This document shows, piece by piece, positions 1-13,773 of a stretch of 64,000 nt of DNA. The DNA lies in assembly GCA_947561715.1 (NCBI GenBank), contig OX387200.1, forward strand, positions 18,912,501-18,976,500. The letters are read 5' to 3'. Position numbers and translations under genes: made by a program. The stretch's first letter is position 1; the number at the start of each line of letters is the position of its first letter. The notes under the pieces were generated by a model that searched no databases, was not told where the DNA came from, and saw only the letters and a list, made by a program, of their open reading frames with translations. Source of the DNA: Ascidia mentula. Its lineage: Eukaryota; Chordata; Ascidiacea; Phlebobranchia; Ascidiidae.

Positions 1-1511
1 CACAGCAATCGCCAGGCATTTATAATAAACATATGGCCGTTGCCTTTACGTCGGTGCCGCCTTTTGTAGAACGATGAACTGGCTCGCTTACTCCCTTGCG
101 AATTTAGAAACAAATGTCAAATTCTGTTTGGCGAAGTATATGCCTGTTGTTTTGTTACATCTTGGACTTCAGACCGGTTGCGTGGTCTATAGTTACAGTT
201 GCTAAATAAAGTGAAAAACATAGGGACTAACGAAAAGCTACAGCAAAATCAAAATATTGACATTTTTACAACAAGCTGTGTCAGATAATAATAGCGTTCC
301 CAACGCAGCAGTTGCTAATGAGTACAATCGAAGCTGCTTCCCAAACTTAGTTCAGATGTATAAACGAATTGACTAGTTTTATTTTCAAGACATAATTCTG
401 GTAATTCATTGTTGTAGCCTAGTCAGTTATGAGTTTTTATTCTCTAAAAAAACTTGTGTTCGTTGTGCATTGGTAACATGGCTTTGGTCCAGTTTGTCGC
501 AAAAATGTCAACAACAAAACTGGCAGCCAGTGAATTGCACAAGGCCAGGATGGATGTAAAATTAGGTTGATCTAGTTGAGTGCCATGAGCACAGCTGTAC
601 CAAGTGAACCAATTACAGAGGCCAATCAGCATCGCCACGCTCTTGCAAACACGCGCACCACAGGCCGAAAAGTCCGTTAGGAAGGCAAGTGTGCCTCGTG
701 CCATCTGTCCCTTGCGCTATGAATAATTTAGCGATCTTTTTTCCCTGCCGCGCCCGCACTCCAACTGCGAAATATCGGCCGGGGAGTTCTTGTTCTCTGT
801 TTTTGCGATAGTGGAAGGGCGGGCGTTGTGTTTTTGATCAATCTCAGCGCGCTGCGGAGCATATTTAAAGGAGTTACCCTCTTCTCTCTGCCCTCCCGAA
901 CTGCATGCCTTTGCTCGGGCAGCTACTGCAAATCCTTGCTTCCGAGTTCAGAAAATCGATTTAATGTCAACCAAGGGAAAGTTAGCTGGCAGCGAAACAT
1001 GTTTACAAGACAACGTGTTTGTGAAGGTGGTGTTAGTCTAGCTTTAGTTCATGGCCACTCGCTATTCGTTTGTTGTAAGGAGTGAGAGTTCATCGCACAA
1101 AGTCGCTTTGTTTTGGGATTACTGCACTATAGTGACGTCACTGCTCTTAAGAAAATGTCGAATAGATTTGCAAGCATAGACGAAATTGCGTCATTCTTTA
1201 TGAATTTTGTATGAGGTTCAACGCTTTCGGCACAAGAGTGCGATGTCTGCAGTTGTGCGGCGTGTTTGTTTTATTTTGTTGGGCATTGGAATGCCAACAT
1301 GTTTTTGATGTTGTTTAAGTTATGTGTCATGACAAGTACATTAGTGAAACGATGTCTTATTTTTAGGTTGGATTCCAGCATTATTCTGTGGTAGAGAAGA
1401 ACATTTATTTACTTCAAATCATTTATTGTCTTTCAACATCTGCAACTGTAGGTTTATTGTGGCTGTTGATAAGATTGGAAACACCAGAACACTTGAACAC
1501 AGAAGTGAAGT
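1..1511. other. Upstream non-coding region of the NCAM-type gene
   Basis: I see no exon I can support here. The short open frames lack domain character and splice context. The stretch probably contains the promoter and 5'UTR of the gene starting at 1512, because it lies directly upstream of a signal-peptide exon. A perfect palindromic CRE-type site TGACGTCA lies at 1133-1140. No TATA box or transcription start could be placed with confidence. Confidence 0.5.
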
Positions 1512-4500
1512 ATGCAAGTTGGGTTATTTATCATTGCCCTCATTGGGGTTGCTGGTAAGTCTTAGTTTTTTGATTTTTTGTTACATCTGTTGCTTAACAT
1601 TGCATCATGCCAATATTAAGAGTTTTGTTAATGTTCTACAATGTAGCCTACCTGCAAAGTTTTTTCATTAAAAATGTTTTAACTTAGGATTTTTTAGTTT
1701 GTCTTGTGATTTGGTTTGACAAGCTAGAATTAGTTGAAATATTTGGTTTAAATTTCAACAATACATGGCATTGTTTAAACATCAAACCATAAGTGACATT
1801 CTAATCAGCACCCTAGTGCTAATAGTAATAAAACTACAGTCTATTGATCAGGCAAGGATGGTCAATAAATATCCAATATTCTGTCTGTGGGGTGGGGAGG
1901 GAAAGACAAGGCTTATTTAATACCAACCAAATAGGCCGTTGTTTGTATCTCGTGTACGGTTTCCTTCCTTTACAATAGTTTGGTCCGTGGGAACCAGAAT
2001 AGTTTGTCGAAAAACGTTTAGGAAGTGTGTAAAGCTATTTCTCCCATAGAAGGATTCTTGCATCAAAATTAATATACGAGTGGAGTTGATTAATTGCGAT
2101 GGTGTTTTGCTCTGGGCTTGTGAATTTCGTCCTGTATTGCATGTTATCAACACAAAAAAGAAGTCCGTTGTTCGCGCGTTGTATTTGTTTTTATCAGTGC
2201 ACGTTAGTCGTCACAGCTTTTTTCGGAAGTGAAAACGGTTTTACATTACGTAGAATAAACCTACAGTCTTTTCCATACTTAAAAAACAACGCCAAAAGTC
2301 AAAAAGTGCATGAAAAGGTTGGCGTGAAACACAGAGCCACGTCTGTCAATCTATTTGACAGCATCCATCACCCTGCCAACTTGTTGACCGTAACTAGTTT
2401 GTGACGCCTGGATCGGAAACATACCGGTGTGAACGATCGACCCTTGACAAGCATTTCATTTCTAGAGACCGGCAGGTCATGCACACTCATGGCCTTTTCT
2501 GGAGTCATTTACGACGCAAAGCCAATTAGAAACTGATAGGCACTCTAGGGATTGGGATTCGCGTTGTTGTGTCGAACGATTGGGTCGTCTTGGAGCGTAT
2601 CTGGCATATATTGAATTTTCGCCCTTTCGGATTTGCAATTGGACACTTTTCTCAACACTTTACGCCTTGACCTCTCTTGTTTTGTTGTTGTTTATTCTTT
2701 GACATCTATAGTTGTACACAAGGGCTGGTGTGGTTTTTCTTTTTTTTAAATTCACAAATATAAGGAAAGTGTGTAACACTATATGTGCAAATGAAAAAGC
2801 CTAAAGTGGCATAAACTAGTCGTTCTTGCACCAATTTGTGCAATACATAATATATATTGAAACAGCCTGTTGACGTATGTATTTTCCCATTGCCGATGTA
2901 ATTACAGCGCCCGTCAGTAGTTCTCTAAATATTTTAGTTGATTTGCCGCATAACAAAATAGTGTATCGATTGCCTGTTCGATTAGTTAGGTCTTCCGCAT
3001 CGCAGTCGCCAAGTGCGCGGAAAGACCTCCTGTAATTTCCCAACGGGTCGATGTCATTAAGGTTTCCATTAAAAACTGTTTTCCGTTAGACAAATGACGC
3101 GTCAAACGGAATGTAGAACAAAGTACCGCGGAGTGCATGTGCACAAACACCGTAAATGAAACTACTACGTTTTTGACACGCGACAAATTAAAAGGTGATC
3201 CCAACTGACTGCTGTTGCACAGTAGCAACATGTTTTCTTGGTTACACGGAAGCCAAGCTCCTTCACAATCTTTTTCGATAAAATATCGCCTGACTTTGAT
3301 TTGACCGCTGTACTGAAATTGTCAGACAGTATGAAAACTTAATTTTACCCACTGCGTTTGTGCAAAACGTGAAACATGGACACAAACGTAAAAAAATTAG
3401 CTCATCGATTGTGAACTGAAACAGAAACACACAAAATGGGAGGCATAGTGCGTTTCACCATGGGACAAAAGCCAAAGCCACCGTTTGTTCAAATTTGTAC
3501 GGCAGTCAGCGCAGCATGTGGTGCTTTGTTCTGCGCGGATATTTCTTGTGATTGATCGGATTAGTTTGTCGTGTTGCTGTGTTTTAACTCCCGGCCGATA
3601 TCGGTTTGTTTTCTCTATTCAAAACTATCGACGTAAGTCTGATTTCGCTTATGGATTAAGTAGTATTTAGGGTTTCTTTTGTGTTGAAATTTTGTATATT
3701 TTACACACCGCAGAAATACTTCAACAATAAACGCCCTATTTCCGTGGGCTCAAATCCCCGAAAGGAATAAATCGTCTTAGCAGCACATAGATTTGTAATA
3801 TTGCTTGTCGCGAACATTAGAAACCAAACGTTAACATCGGAAACACCACATGGCAAGCGTGTTGCAATTCATTTGCTACGACCGGTTTACGAGCTTTAGT
3901 ATCCATTTGGGATAGCGATCCTTTGTCTTCCAAGCTGTTACTTTATAGAAGCAACATATGTTTAAATGCCCTGTGAACTGACTTGGTGTTTTAATTTAAT
4001 CACTACTAGTCGGTCCCTAAAGTCCATCAGTCGATGGTTTGATGTCGTTTAGTGCCAGATATGTTATACGAGGTCGATTGATGGCAGATTGCCTTTTATG
4101 AAATGCGTGTCAAAGGCAATGCATTGGGTGATGTTCCAAGCGTTTATTTGGGTAGATTTGTTCTTTAGGTATAAAGTCTGATTATATTAAAAAAAATCTT
4201 GCAGTATTTACTATAATACATTTGGACACAGTACTAACATATGAGTGTTGTTGAGAATTGTGAATGACTATGAATGACGAATTCATTAATAATCGCTCTT
4301 AACTGCCATGAAAAACACAGCGCAAATTCTATTTTAATTTGTTGGAAAAACAGTGTTTTGCCTGAGTGTTCAAAACTGTTAGTTGTTACAAACTGTTGTT
4401 TCAACGCGCGGGTCTTCAAAACTTCAATTTAAACAACTATTTTAATTGAATTTTCCTATCTTTTAATGTGGTACGCCGGTGCCCTGGGGATTGGGATATG

Positions 4501-7500
4501 TCTTGAAACACAAGCATAGCCCTATAGTCATAGGAGAGAATGCCAATTTCACAACTATTGGTGAAACGTGCCAGAAAACGATCCATGCGCTGTTTCGAGT
4601 CACGTGACGTCATGCTCAAAAATAGTAACAACGTCTTTTTTGGACTAGAAAAAGTCCGGGTTTTTCCAGATTAGGTTATACGTTTATCGCTAATGTTCGT
4701 TCGAAATACGTATATATACCAGGTGCTTTTCGTAGATCGAAAGGTTTAATTTGATCTTGTTATATTTGTTGTCGTTTCAACATATTCAAGCATGAGAGTA
4801 ACGAAAATAAAATCGCAAGCTCAGTAGGTTAGTGGCCTCTCAAGTTCTAACTTTTCGATAAGACCGCACTTGTCTGCGGAAAGTTACACAAGTTAGATAA
4901 AAGCCAGGCGTGTCAAACATGACCTAAAACACAAAGAAACCGGAGTGAAACCTGTGTTATGTCAAACTTTTCGCATTCTAGTAGTGGCATGCCGGGCAAC
5001 AACACGGCGCGTTCATTCTGAGGCGAGCAGACACGTGGTAATTGAAAGAGCAACAGCTGAACGCCGAGCTGATTTGCCCCGCCCGTCTTGCGTAACTGCA
5101 CTCAAATAAGTTGCGCGCTTAAACGGCGACCGCTTGCCACCTGTTGCGAATCAAGGCGCTACGTGTGTGTTTGTGCAACCGAAATGACTGTATCAATATC
5201 ATGAATATTTCACTTTTGATTGTCCCTGGATTGTTGAATTTTTAAATTCAAGAAAAACTGCTTTTGTTTTTAGTGGCACAAGACACCCTTGTGGACATTC
5301 GCATTCAACCGGAAGGGGCTCAGGACTTCTCTCGTCATGACAGAGTTCTTATCACTTGTTTTTTCGAAAGCTGGATCACCGACCCACGATGGAAACTCCC
5401 TGGTGGTGTTCAAGTAACAAACACAACACAAGTAGGAACTTAGTTAACTATTGCATCAAATTGCAAAATTTTACCTGTGTAAAACATTTTCATGTAAAAG
5501 TAAACATGTTTCTCCTCAATTTTGCCCATGAGGTAAACACACTTGCGTAGCTAATAATTTGGATATGAGTTCATCTGATAAGTTTGATAAACATTGTAAT
5601 ACATATTTTAAACAAAGTGGCCAAAAGAAAATGTGCTTTTATATATCTATTGTTAATCAACTGTACAAGATAGGAAGTTGAGTATGTGTGTATAAATTAG
5701 CCAGTAACTAAACTGGATAACTTTGCAGGGTTTTACATTGGACAAGGAGGAAAAGACTCTCTTCCTCACCATACAAAACATTACATCGAACGATGCTGGC
5801 ATGTATGAATGTCAGGGTTACAACCAAAACACCAACGATACTGTGTCCACTTCATTAAGGATTACTGTATACGGTGAGGAGAACATAACATAAATTTGGT
5901 GTTAAACCAGCTTTTTGTAAAATGTGTGTTTTAAAAACTGTTTAAGCAAACTTGGGCAGATTTTTAAGTTAAGGTAAAAGCACTTTTGATGATAAGTATG
6001 TTTGTATACTTTCTTTTCAAGCTCTAAATAAACTTTTTGCCACATGCATATTATGTACTGTAGAAATTAATTTTCAATGTTCAGAAATTTTTTACATTTT
6101 TAGCATAAAATTGCAAGATTTTACATTCTGATATATTTCTGTATCCTCTATTTGGGTGGGACTAAAAAATTATTCAACTATTTGCTTTTTATAGTTTAGT
6201 GTACTGTTTTTACATTTGTATATGTAAAAAATGTTTGTGTTATGCAGACCCTATAAAGTTTGTAAATCCCAAGGAAAACCAGGCGTTTGAACAAGGACGA
6301 ACTGTTTCCGTGCAGTGTGAGGTATCTGGAAACCCCCCAGCCACTGTTATCTGGACAAGGGAAAGCAACAAATTTACCAAAGATCCTGCGAGTATGTCAT
6401 TATTTGTGACATAAATAACAAATAAATATTTGGTTGTTATTTATTTGACATGTTAAACATTCAAGTATTTGGTTTTAGTGCATGATCTGTGAAGAAAATA
6501 CTCCCAAGATAATATGTTTGTAAAAGAAGTTTCTGAAAATAAAAATTTTGTTTGTATGAATAAAGAACTAAACAATTTTATTTTGTTAATATCAAGCTAT
6601 TAAGTTACTTACTGCTCATTGATTATTATGCAATGTGAATGGGTTGGTTTTGTCATGAATGCAGAAATTGGTGACAATAATATTATTATAGAAAAAAAAG
6701 GAACTTGAATTTCTATGTGTTGTATAGACCGAGTTTATGAAGATTCCACCAATCTTGTAATCCAAAACATAACAAAAGCTGATGAAGGGAATTACGCGTG
6801 CGTGGCAAGACAAACTACTAAAGCAAAAGAAAAAATACTGGAGATATTCGTTGATGTCCAATGTAACAACACTCACTACCAATATTTTATTTTGATGTGA
6901 TGTATTTTAATGTAAACAAGAAATTTTACAATCTTGCTGCCTTAATCTCTAAAACAACTAACTTGTTGAAATATGTCTTGTTTTCCATAATGGTACAAAA
7001 GTTATTTCATGATTACAGATGGACCAGCTGGAATTCAAGTTCCAACACTGGTTAAAGGCATTGCTGGTTCAGACATCACCATCACATGCGAATCAGACGG
7101 TGAACCAGATCCTTCTTTCAGGTAATACAACTTTGTTTATGTATATTTTAACCTCTTTTTTGATGATAAAATAACATTCATATAGGATGTTTGTAATCTA
7201 CAAAACAACAGGTTTTGTTTTTATTTGCCAAGCTTTGTACAAATATTTATGTTTCACAATCTCAAGTAAAATTTTACTTCCAAACGGAATGTTTCGGTAA
7301 ATTTTGTTGACGAATATGTGGGGCATCCGGTTAATGCATTTGTTTTGTTCCTGCTTGGCAAGATCTCCTGTAACTCAATACTTATCGATTAAAGAAGCGT
7401 AAGATCTTGTCTTAAGAGTGCACTTTGCATTATCCATTAGCAGCAACCTCAGAGTCAAGTTTTTGGTGACACATTTTTGTCATTCAAATAACGCAGTGGA

Positions 7501-10500
7501 AAAAGGGACCCCTTGATATTGTCACAGAAACTTTGCCTATATACACCAATTGTTTCTTGCATCTAGGAATTTTGTATATTTTTGCAGAAAAAGTGTGTTT
7601 ATGGTTATATTTTGTGGGTAAAAGTTTTGTCTTCATTTAGATGGTATCGGGGGGCATCACAATTGGTGGAAAATCGCATCACGGAAAATATAAGCGTTGA
7701 TGGAAGAACTCTCACACTGGGTAGCTAAAGTTATATTTTTCAGTTCATATTTGTTGTTTGTAAATGTTGAAAAGCCCAAGAAAGTTTGCAAAGGAAAACA
7801 TATATCTTTTTTTTAAAGCACACGAAAAACACTGATGCCCTCAGATGCTTGTGATAATGCCTTTTTTATTTGCAATATTTGTGTGCATTGTTTTTTTTAA
7901 TTTTCTTACAATGATTGCCTTTGCCAAAGCATCATATACCCATTCATATCAGTTAAAATATTAAATTTATGACATATATGCTTATGCAAAATTAGTTCTT
8001 GCTATAGTAAAACTGGAATAGAATGGCTATAAAACTAAAAGGTTTTGGTCGTAGTAGTATTAAAGACCACCTGTATTTTACAGTTAATCCAAACATAACG
8101 GCATCTGGTGAATACACTTGTGTGGCTGAGAATGTACTTGGCAATAAAAGCAACACAACTCAAGTAGTGATCCTTGGTGAGCACAAATTTGTCTTTTCTA
8201 TGATATTTAGTTTTTCTTCACGGAAAATTTCCTTTCAAAAACCTGGCACTCGTTGTAGCTTTGGGTTATACATATGCCACTTGAAAAACACTGAGCACTA
8301 CATATGCTGGCTATTTAGTTGATGGAGAATTGCCTTCTGGGAGTAAATTCACAAAAGGATTTGATAAATTCATTCTGCACTGTGCCATATTCCGTCTCTA
8401 ACATAAAGTTTGTTTGAAGCTGTACATAGTTTATGGCATCACAGTTCCAAAAAGACATTAGTACATCGTGGAAGTCTTTTTAACAGTTATACAAATAAAA
8501 ATCATAAAATGACTGTCAAAGCGAACATATATTTTCCACTTTTTTAGTGCATCCAAGCTTTGTGGAGCAAAACAACATGACTGTGACAGAAAATCAAGAT
8601 GGAACAATTAGTTGTGTGGCAACAGGTGTCCCTGGTGCAGATGTGAGGGTGTATAAAAACGAAGAACTGTTGGAAAATGGAAAAGTGAGTCCTGACCGTG
8701 TTAAATCCAGTTAACGGTCTAGTAAAATTTGATAATTTCCTCCCCAAACCAATTGTTTCAACAAAAACATAAAAATTGATTTAGATTAATCAGGAATCGT
8801 CGATGACAGTTGACTACTTGACTAAAAACAAAGCGACTGTCACTTTCCGACCAGCAACTTTCATGGACGACGGCGATTACAAATGTGTGGCAACTAATGA
8901 AGCTGGTGTAGCAGTCTCTTACATCACACTTAATGTTCTATGTAAGTAGTTTAATGTTTTGAAAGTAAATGAATTGCTTGTGTTCAGTGTTTATAAATAA
9001 AGACCAAACCATCACACAGTTGTTTTTTATGATGTAAGCAAACTTTTCCTCACTTCAATGATAAATACTTTTGTCTGACCTGTTTCGTTGGCATTTTAGT
9101 AGACTATTTTATAATGTGTATTAGACAGATACTGTCTCGTGTTTGTATGGTTTCAACCTGGTATTACCCGCAACACATTGTTCTAATTAACATGGTATGT
9201 TAAGTACAAAAACACTTTTATTTTATACAGATGCACCACGAAAAGCAATAGTGCCCAAGGTTTATGCTTGTATTGGAGGCCAAGCTGAGCTTTCATGTTC
9301 TTTTGAGGGAAAACCATTACCGAGTTTAAGCTGGGGTGACATACCCATGTCAGATGTTACTGAGGATGTCACAGAAAGCATGCCATCCCAACCAGAAGAT
9401 GGAGCTGGGCTCAACAAAACCTTGCTGTCGTTCACCAGTGAGTCTGTGGATGAGGTAGTGGCGGATCCAACACAGCCTCCAGTGTCACGCAAGTTTGTTC
9501 CTGTTATGTCAAGTGACAACATTGATGTAATGAATGACATGGGGCAGCTCTTGCTTAAGGCAAGTCAAACTTTTTGCGTTTTGTTATGTAGGACTTATAT
9601 ACATAAAACAGTAGTAACATTTTCAATCATGAAAGGTTGTCATTTATCATTTGGCAAACTGTACAAAAATCTACATGTATTTAAACAAAACTATCTCTAG
9701 ATTCAGTTGGTCGATCAAAGCAGCTTTAAAAATTATTACTGTCAAGCTACAAATGACCATGGCTCAACCATTGCCTCTACTCAGCTACTGGAAGCAAGCA
9801 AACCTGATGTGCCGACCAATTTAATGGTAACTTTGTATGCAACCAAAGCTGCAAAAATTTTCTGTTAAATTTTTTTTCTGTTAAAGTTCAAATTGTGTCG
9901 TTACTGATTGGTTGTAATTTTTTTTGCAATTGCCACCAATTTCATTGTATTTAGAAATTAGGTAACATCAAGTTTTGTCTTAGATTTCAAGAGTTGGAAC
10001 ACAAAATGCCACAGTGACATTTTCACCCCCTGACAACGTAACTGTTCCAATCATGTCATACACGGTTGAAGCTCGATCTACCGCTGACCAAAGACTTTCT
10101 GCTGTAGTCATACCAGGTGGGAGGGTGGATTGTTAAGTCTTTTTTTGCTTTAATTTTATGATATGCGTTTGATTTTTTTGTTATATATTTCTTTAAAATC
10201 GTATTATCAAATGTAATTACAGATCATGAAAATAGAACTGCAGTAACAGAAAATTTGTTTCTTGTAACTTTTCGCACACTAAACTTTATTATTTTTTTAC
10301 ACTTTTCAGATGACAATCTTCCATTTCTTGAATTAAGCCACACCTTTACAAAACTGCAGCACAACACCAAATACAGAATATTTGTGAAGGCTCAAAATTG
10401 CCAGGGTGAAGGAAAGTATGCGAAATCTCGTCCGTTCACCACAGAAGTGATCAGTGAGTTGAAACAAACACATTGTGTAGACCTGCATGTTTGTTGTTGT

Positions 10501-13500
10501 AAGGAAACAAGTTGTTGTTATTGCTTCGGTCGCATGGGTACCAAGATTTAGAAGATTACTTATAGACTGGAGCTTTTCAAAGGAAATCATATATACCGTT
10601 GTATATCTTGCAATGTTGTTTTAATGTTGTACATCGTCGTCTGGTAGTTTTTTTTTTGCCATTTTTTGTTATTTTCTTGATACAAGTCGGTTTCCTAAAC
10701 TGTACTTAGTCATTTTTAACCCTGCATTTTTGTTGCATGTGCAATTACATCGCATGGCTCTATCATTTGCATGTACAGTCAGTAAGTATTTGTATTAAAT
10801 GTATATACATTGTTCAAAAGAACCAAGTTTGTAAACTTTTTTAAAGCCAACTATATGTGGTTTAGCTAAAAGATTTTCTTGAAAACATTGATATAATTAT
10901 TAAAAAAGCACATATCATACTAGTTTTAATATTAACATACTTATAAAAAATTGCTTACATGATGTTCAGCTAAACCTGGCCGTGCTTCAATTGTCACACC
11001 AACCGAACCATTGGAACCAACTTCATACTCAATCCAGTGGAACGTGGGAAATACTGGTGGTGGAAAAATTTCTAAAGTTGATGTTACTTACTGGCCTGTA
11101 AGTTGTCTTGTCCTAATATAATGCTTGCTCTGTTTCCATTTTTAGTATTTTGTGAGCTTTACCATTGATTTCTGTTTGAAGATAACCAAAGGAGGGAACA
11201 AAACAATGCCACCTGATGATCAGGTCACCACTGTCACATATCAAAGCACAGATAGGGAGTTTGTTGATCAGAAGTTTGCTCTCTCAGGTTTGTTACTTCT
11301 AAAAATTTTATGTAAAATGTAATTTATCGTTTTCAATTTAAAATAAGTGACTATGATCCAACTGTGAGGTCATTTATCTTTTGCACAGATTCACCAGCTA
11401 TGAAGAATAGTACATTTACTTAATGTTTTGCACAAACAAAAGTTCAGAATTTAAACTTTGGTTTGTTTTAGGTTTGAAGCCAGAAACCACTTACCGAGTC
11501 AAATTGACAGTCACCAATGAAGTTGGGTCTGCTCATTCCTTTTCAGAGTTCAAAACTCCTCCAAGTAAGAATATTATTTATCTTCAAGAATTTAATATAT
11601 TGCAATATTACTTGTAATAGTCAACTGAAGTCTTTGGAAATTATTTCTTGTGCATTTATTTCATCGATGTATCACTTTTAACAGATCCAATTTATTAGAT
11701 TGTAATTAAAACAACAAAAACATAATATTCCACTAAACGCGGCAGAAAGTCCAGTCTAATAGTTTCAGATTAAAGAATTGTTTGTTTTAGAACCAACTGA
11801 AGCAACTACTACAGGAACGGGCAGGGATTTAAATGCAGGAGCTTCAAACGATCTCATTATAGGAGTCATTGTTGCTGTGGCATTAATTTTGCTCATCATT
11901 GTGGGTAAGAGCAAATTACAAGTCCAACATTTTATTGACTTTTGAAAATTTTTGTCGATTTTTTTTTAAATTTCAAGTTTTCTTGGCATACCTATGTTAT
12001 TTTGACCTTGTTGTTTTTAACTTTCTCCAGATATTTCCTGCTGCATTTCACGCAAGTGCGGTTGCACCCATTTTATCTACATCAATACCTGCGGCGCATC
12101 GAAGAAGGATTCAAAAACTTTGGAAAACAAAGATTTGGAGGAAGGGTCTGCTGAATACAGGTATGTCAACCACAGTGTGGAATTATATGGTTATAAAAGA
12201 TCAATTTTTTGAGCAAGTAGTTGCCTTATAAAATTAATAAAACACAACAAAACTGTAAGTTTAATCAAAAGCTACACAAATATTAAAAAGTACTCTTAGT
12301 CTTTTTGTTTTGCTATATTTTTATGTAAGGCAAGGAACTACTGGTACTTATAGGTAAGAATGTGAGAGTGAAGTGAATTCCACAATGCTTTGTAAATTAC
12401 TTTTTTTTTGTAAATGTAACTGCTTAAAACATTGGCCAATTCTACCATTGCCTCATGCATGGTTTGGTGAATTCAGCTAAAGCATTGAGCATGATTATTG
12501 TTGTTTTTTTTTAATTTTTATGCTACTTAAAAGTTTAGTGATATAGTTGACAAACCTTTAATGGTACAAGTTATTGTTAACTTATGAATGGTCACAATGC
12601 TTAAATCCAAAAATTCAAGATTGGTCTTGACCTACAATGGAAACTTGCTCTGTTTCAACAGTTTTAAAGAAATAATGTTATGCCAGATAAAGAACCAGAA
12701 TGGTGTTACCACTATTTAATAATATGGTTGTAGTATATATGAAATATGTAGTATATATTTTTAAATACATATAGTACTAATGTATATTATATATATTTAT
12801 TGCCAACATATAAAACTTCTATTTAAATAGACACAGTGTATCATAAATATCTGACCCTTGCAATGGATATTTCAAAAACAGAAAAAACAATAAAAGTGAC
12901 GAGGTCACTGCTGTGAGCAGTGGTGACAAACAACCTCTAACCGATGAAGCAGAACCAGTGGCTAATGGCACTCAGTATGTTTGAATACCATTTAATGTGG
13001 CGTTGTATGTTGGGTGTTGTTTCATGATGGTGTCCAATTGTCTTTAGTGTTAAATAGCTGGTTGGATATAAAAACGACAAAGATGAATTACATAAGTTTT
13101 TGTATAGCTCAAATACTAAAAATTATTTTTAAAAACCTGTTGAAGTTGGTTTGTTGTGCAGTTTACTTGGTTTGTCTGTGATTTTTTACTTGTTCATATG
13201 ATTTTTATTTGTATTAAGTGACGTAAGTTAAAACTATTTAGCCATTACTTAAACTCACATCAGTATAACTAAGGATACACATCCTTCAATTTTGTGTTTA
13301 AATTTGGCTTTTTGCATGGCCTTGTGTTGTGATCATACCACATCTCCATTCCTAGACAAGAGCATGGCATTGTTAATGAGGAAACCCCTTTGAACGACGA
13401 ACAAGTGTTGAACGGTGAAAAACCAACCTCTGCTGAAACACCACTGGTTGCAAATGAACAGGACACTCCAGCAAACTCACCACTGGAGGGCAAGCCAGAG

Positions 13501-13773
13501 TATGTTAACACAGTCAGATTGCGTTGTATTGTTTGTGATAATGATGGGAGGTAGTAGATTTTTTCACCAGGGAGTAAATATATTAGGGTTTTAGTGCTAA
13601 AGGTAAAGCTTCTTGATAAAAGTTAACAATATTTTGTGTATTTTTGTTGTTAAGTTCAAAATTTACCATCATACCAAACTTCCTTTAGAACCAAGCCACC
13701 TATTAAATCTGATGACGTTACTGTTGCCGTTGGCAACGCCGAAAAGCCTAAAGTAGAGGAAACCACCGCATGA
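1512..13773 (+). CDS. NCAM: NCAM-type neural cell adhesion molecule, 22 coding exons
   Basis: Homophilic adhesion receptor of the plasma membrane. Coding exons: 1512-1554, 5274-5431, 5729-5873, 6248-6391, 6728-6862, 7019-7121, 7641-7720, 8084-8176, 8548-8684, 8785-8941, 9231-9559, 9701-9826, 9984-10116, 10310-10453, 10970-11097, 11182-11287, 11472-11564, 11791-11904, 12031-12160, 12882-12974, 13356-13499, 13689-13773. They sum to 2,820 nt, an exact 940 codons with the stop, and every junction is in phase. Order: signal peptide (1-17), five Ig domains (about 15-550), two FN3 domains (551-751), one TM helix (about 770-788), 150-residue tail. This is the NCAM1/NCAM2 and fasciclin II layout; the tail start DISCCISRKCG resembles the vertebrate NCAM juxtamembrane cysteine cluster, which favours NCAM. 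The start ATG is chosen because it opens a hydrophobic leader that joins exon 2 in frame. The exon 2 donor could instead be at 5414 (also in phase). Confidence 0.9.
1555..5273 (+). other. Long first intron of the NCAM-type gene
   Basis: This 3.7-kb intron separates the signal-peptide exon from the first Ig exon and is by far the largest in the gene. I see no supported exon on either strand. An E-box overlapping a CRE, CACGTGACGTCA, lies at 4601-4612. Long first introns often hold enhancers, but nothing else in it could be assigned. Confidence 0.6.
5274..9826 (+). other. Five Ig domains of the NCAM-type protein
   Basis: Each Ig domain is split by an intron, as in vertebrate NCAM. Ig1: exons 5274-5431 and 5729-5873 (ends NDAGMYECQG). 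Ig2: 6248-6391 and 6728-6862 (ADEGNYACVA). Ig3: 7019-7121, 7641-7720 and 8084-8176 (ASGEYTCVAENVLG). Ig4: 8548-8684 and 8785-8941 (DDGDYKCVATNEAG). Ig5: 9231-9559 and 9701-9826 (FKNYYCQATNDHG). The paired cysteines and the W of strand C are visible in most. In Ig5 the distance from W to the second Cys is about 90 residues, roughly twice normal, because of an acidic Ser/Thr-rich insert encoded in exon 9231-9559. Confidence 0.9.
9560..9700 (+). other. GC-AG intron inside Ig5
   Basis: The exon ends ...CTTAAG and the intron begins GCAAGT, the strong GC-AG donor context AAG|GCAAGT; it ends TCTCTAG. Only this junction (phase 0) joins GQLLLK to IQLVDQSSFKNYYC in frame. The nearby GT at 9564 would be in phase 1 and break the frame. 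Confidence 0.85.
9984..11564 (+). other. Two fibronectin type III domains
   Basis: FN3-1 is encoded by 9984-10116 and 10310-10453 and ends with the typical G-strand pattern NTKYRIFVKAQNCQGEG. FN3-2 is encoded by 10970-11097, 11182-11287 and 11472-11564, with SIQWNVG in strand C and TTYRVKLTVTNEVGSA near its end. Two FN3 repeats directly before the membrane are the NCAM arrangement. Confidence 0.88.
11791..13773 (+). other. Transmembrane helix and acidic cytoplasmic tail
   Basis: Exon 11791-11904 encodes a Thr/Gly-rich stalk and the helix LIIGVIVAVALILLIIV. Exon 12031-12160 begins with a cysteine-rich juxtamembrane stretch (DISCCISRKCGC, then INTCG), a likely palmitoylation cluster as known for NCAM. 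The last three exons (12882-12974, 13356-13499, 13689-13773) encode a Pro/Glu/Thr-rich tail with two similar segments, QPLTDEAEPVANG and TPLNDEQVLNGEKP. No catalytic domain is present. Confidence 0.85.

Noticed and set aside
828..1085. Open frame of 85 codons upstream of the NCAM-type gene
   Set aside because: No domain, low-complexity composition, no splice or translation context; chance frame.
9262..9540. Antisense open frame opposite the large Ig5 exon
   Set aside because: It is the shadow of exon 9231-9559, which is fixed by phase on both sides.
12735..12800. AT-rich TATATA stretch as a possible promoter
   Set aside because: It lies inside an NCAM intron and is simple-sequence DNA.
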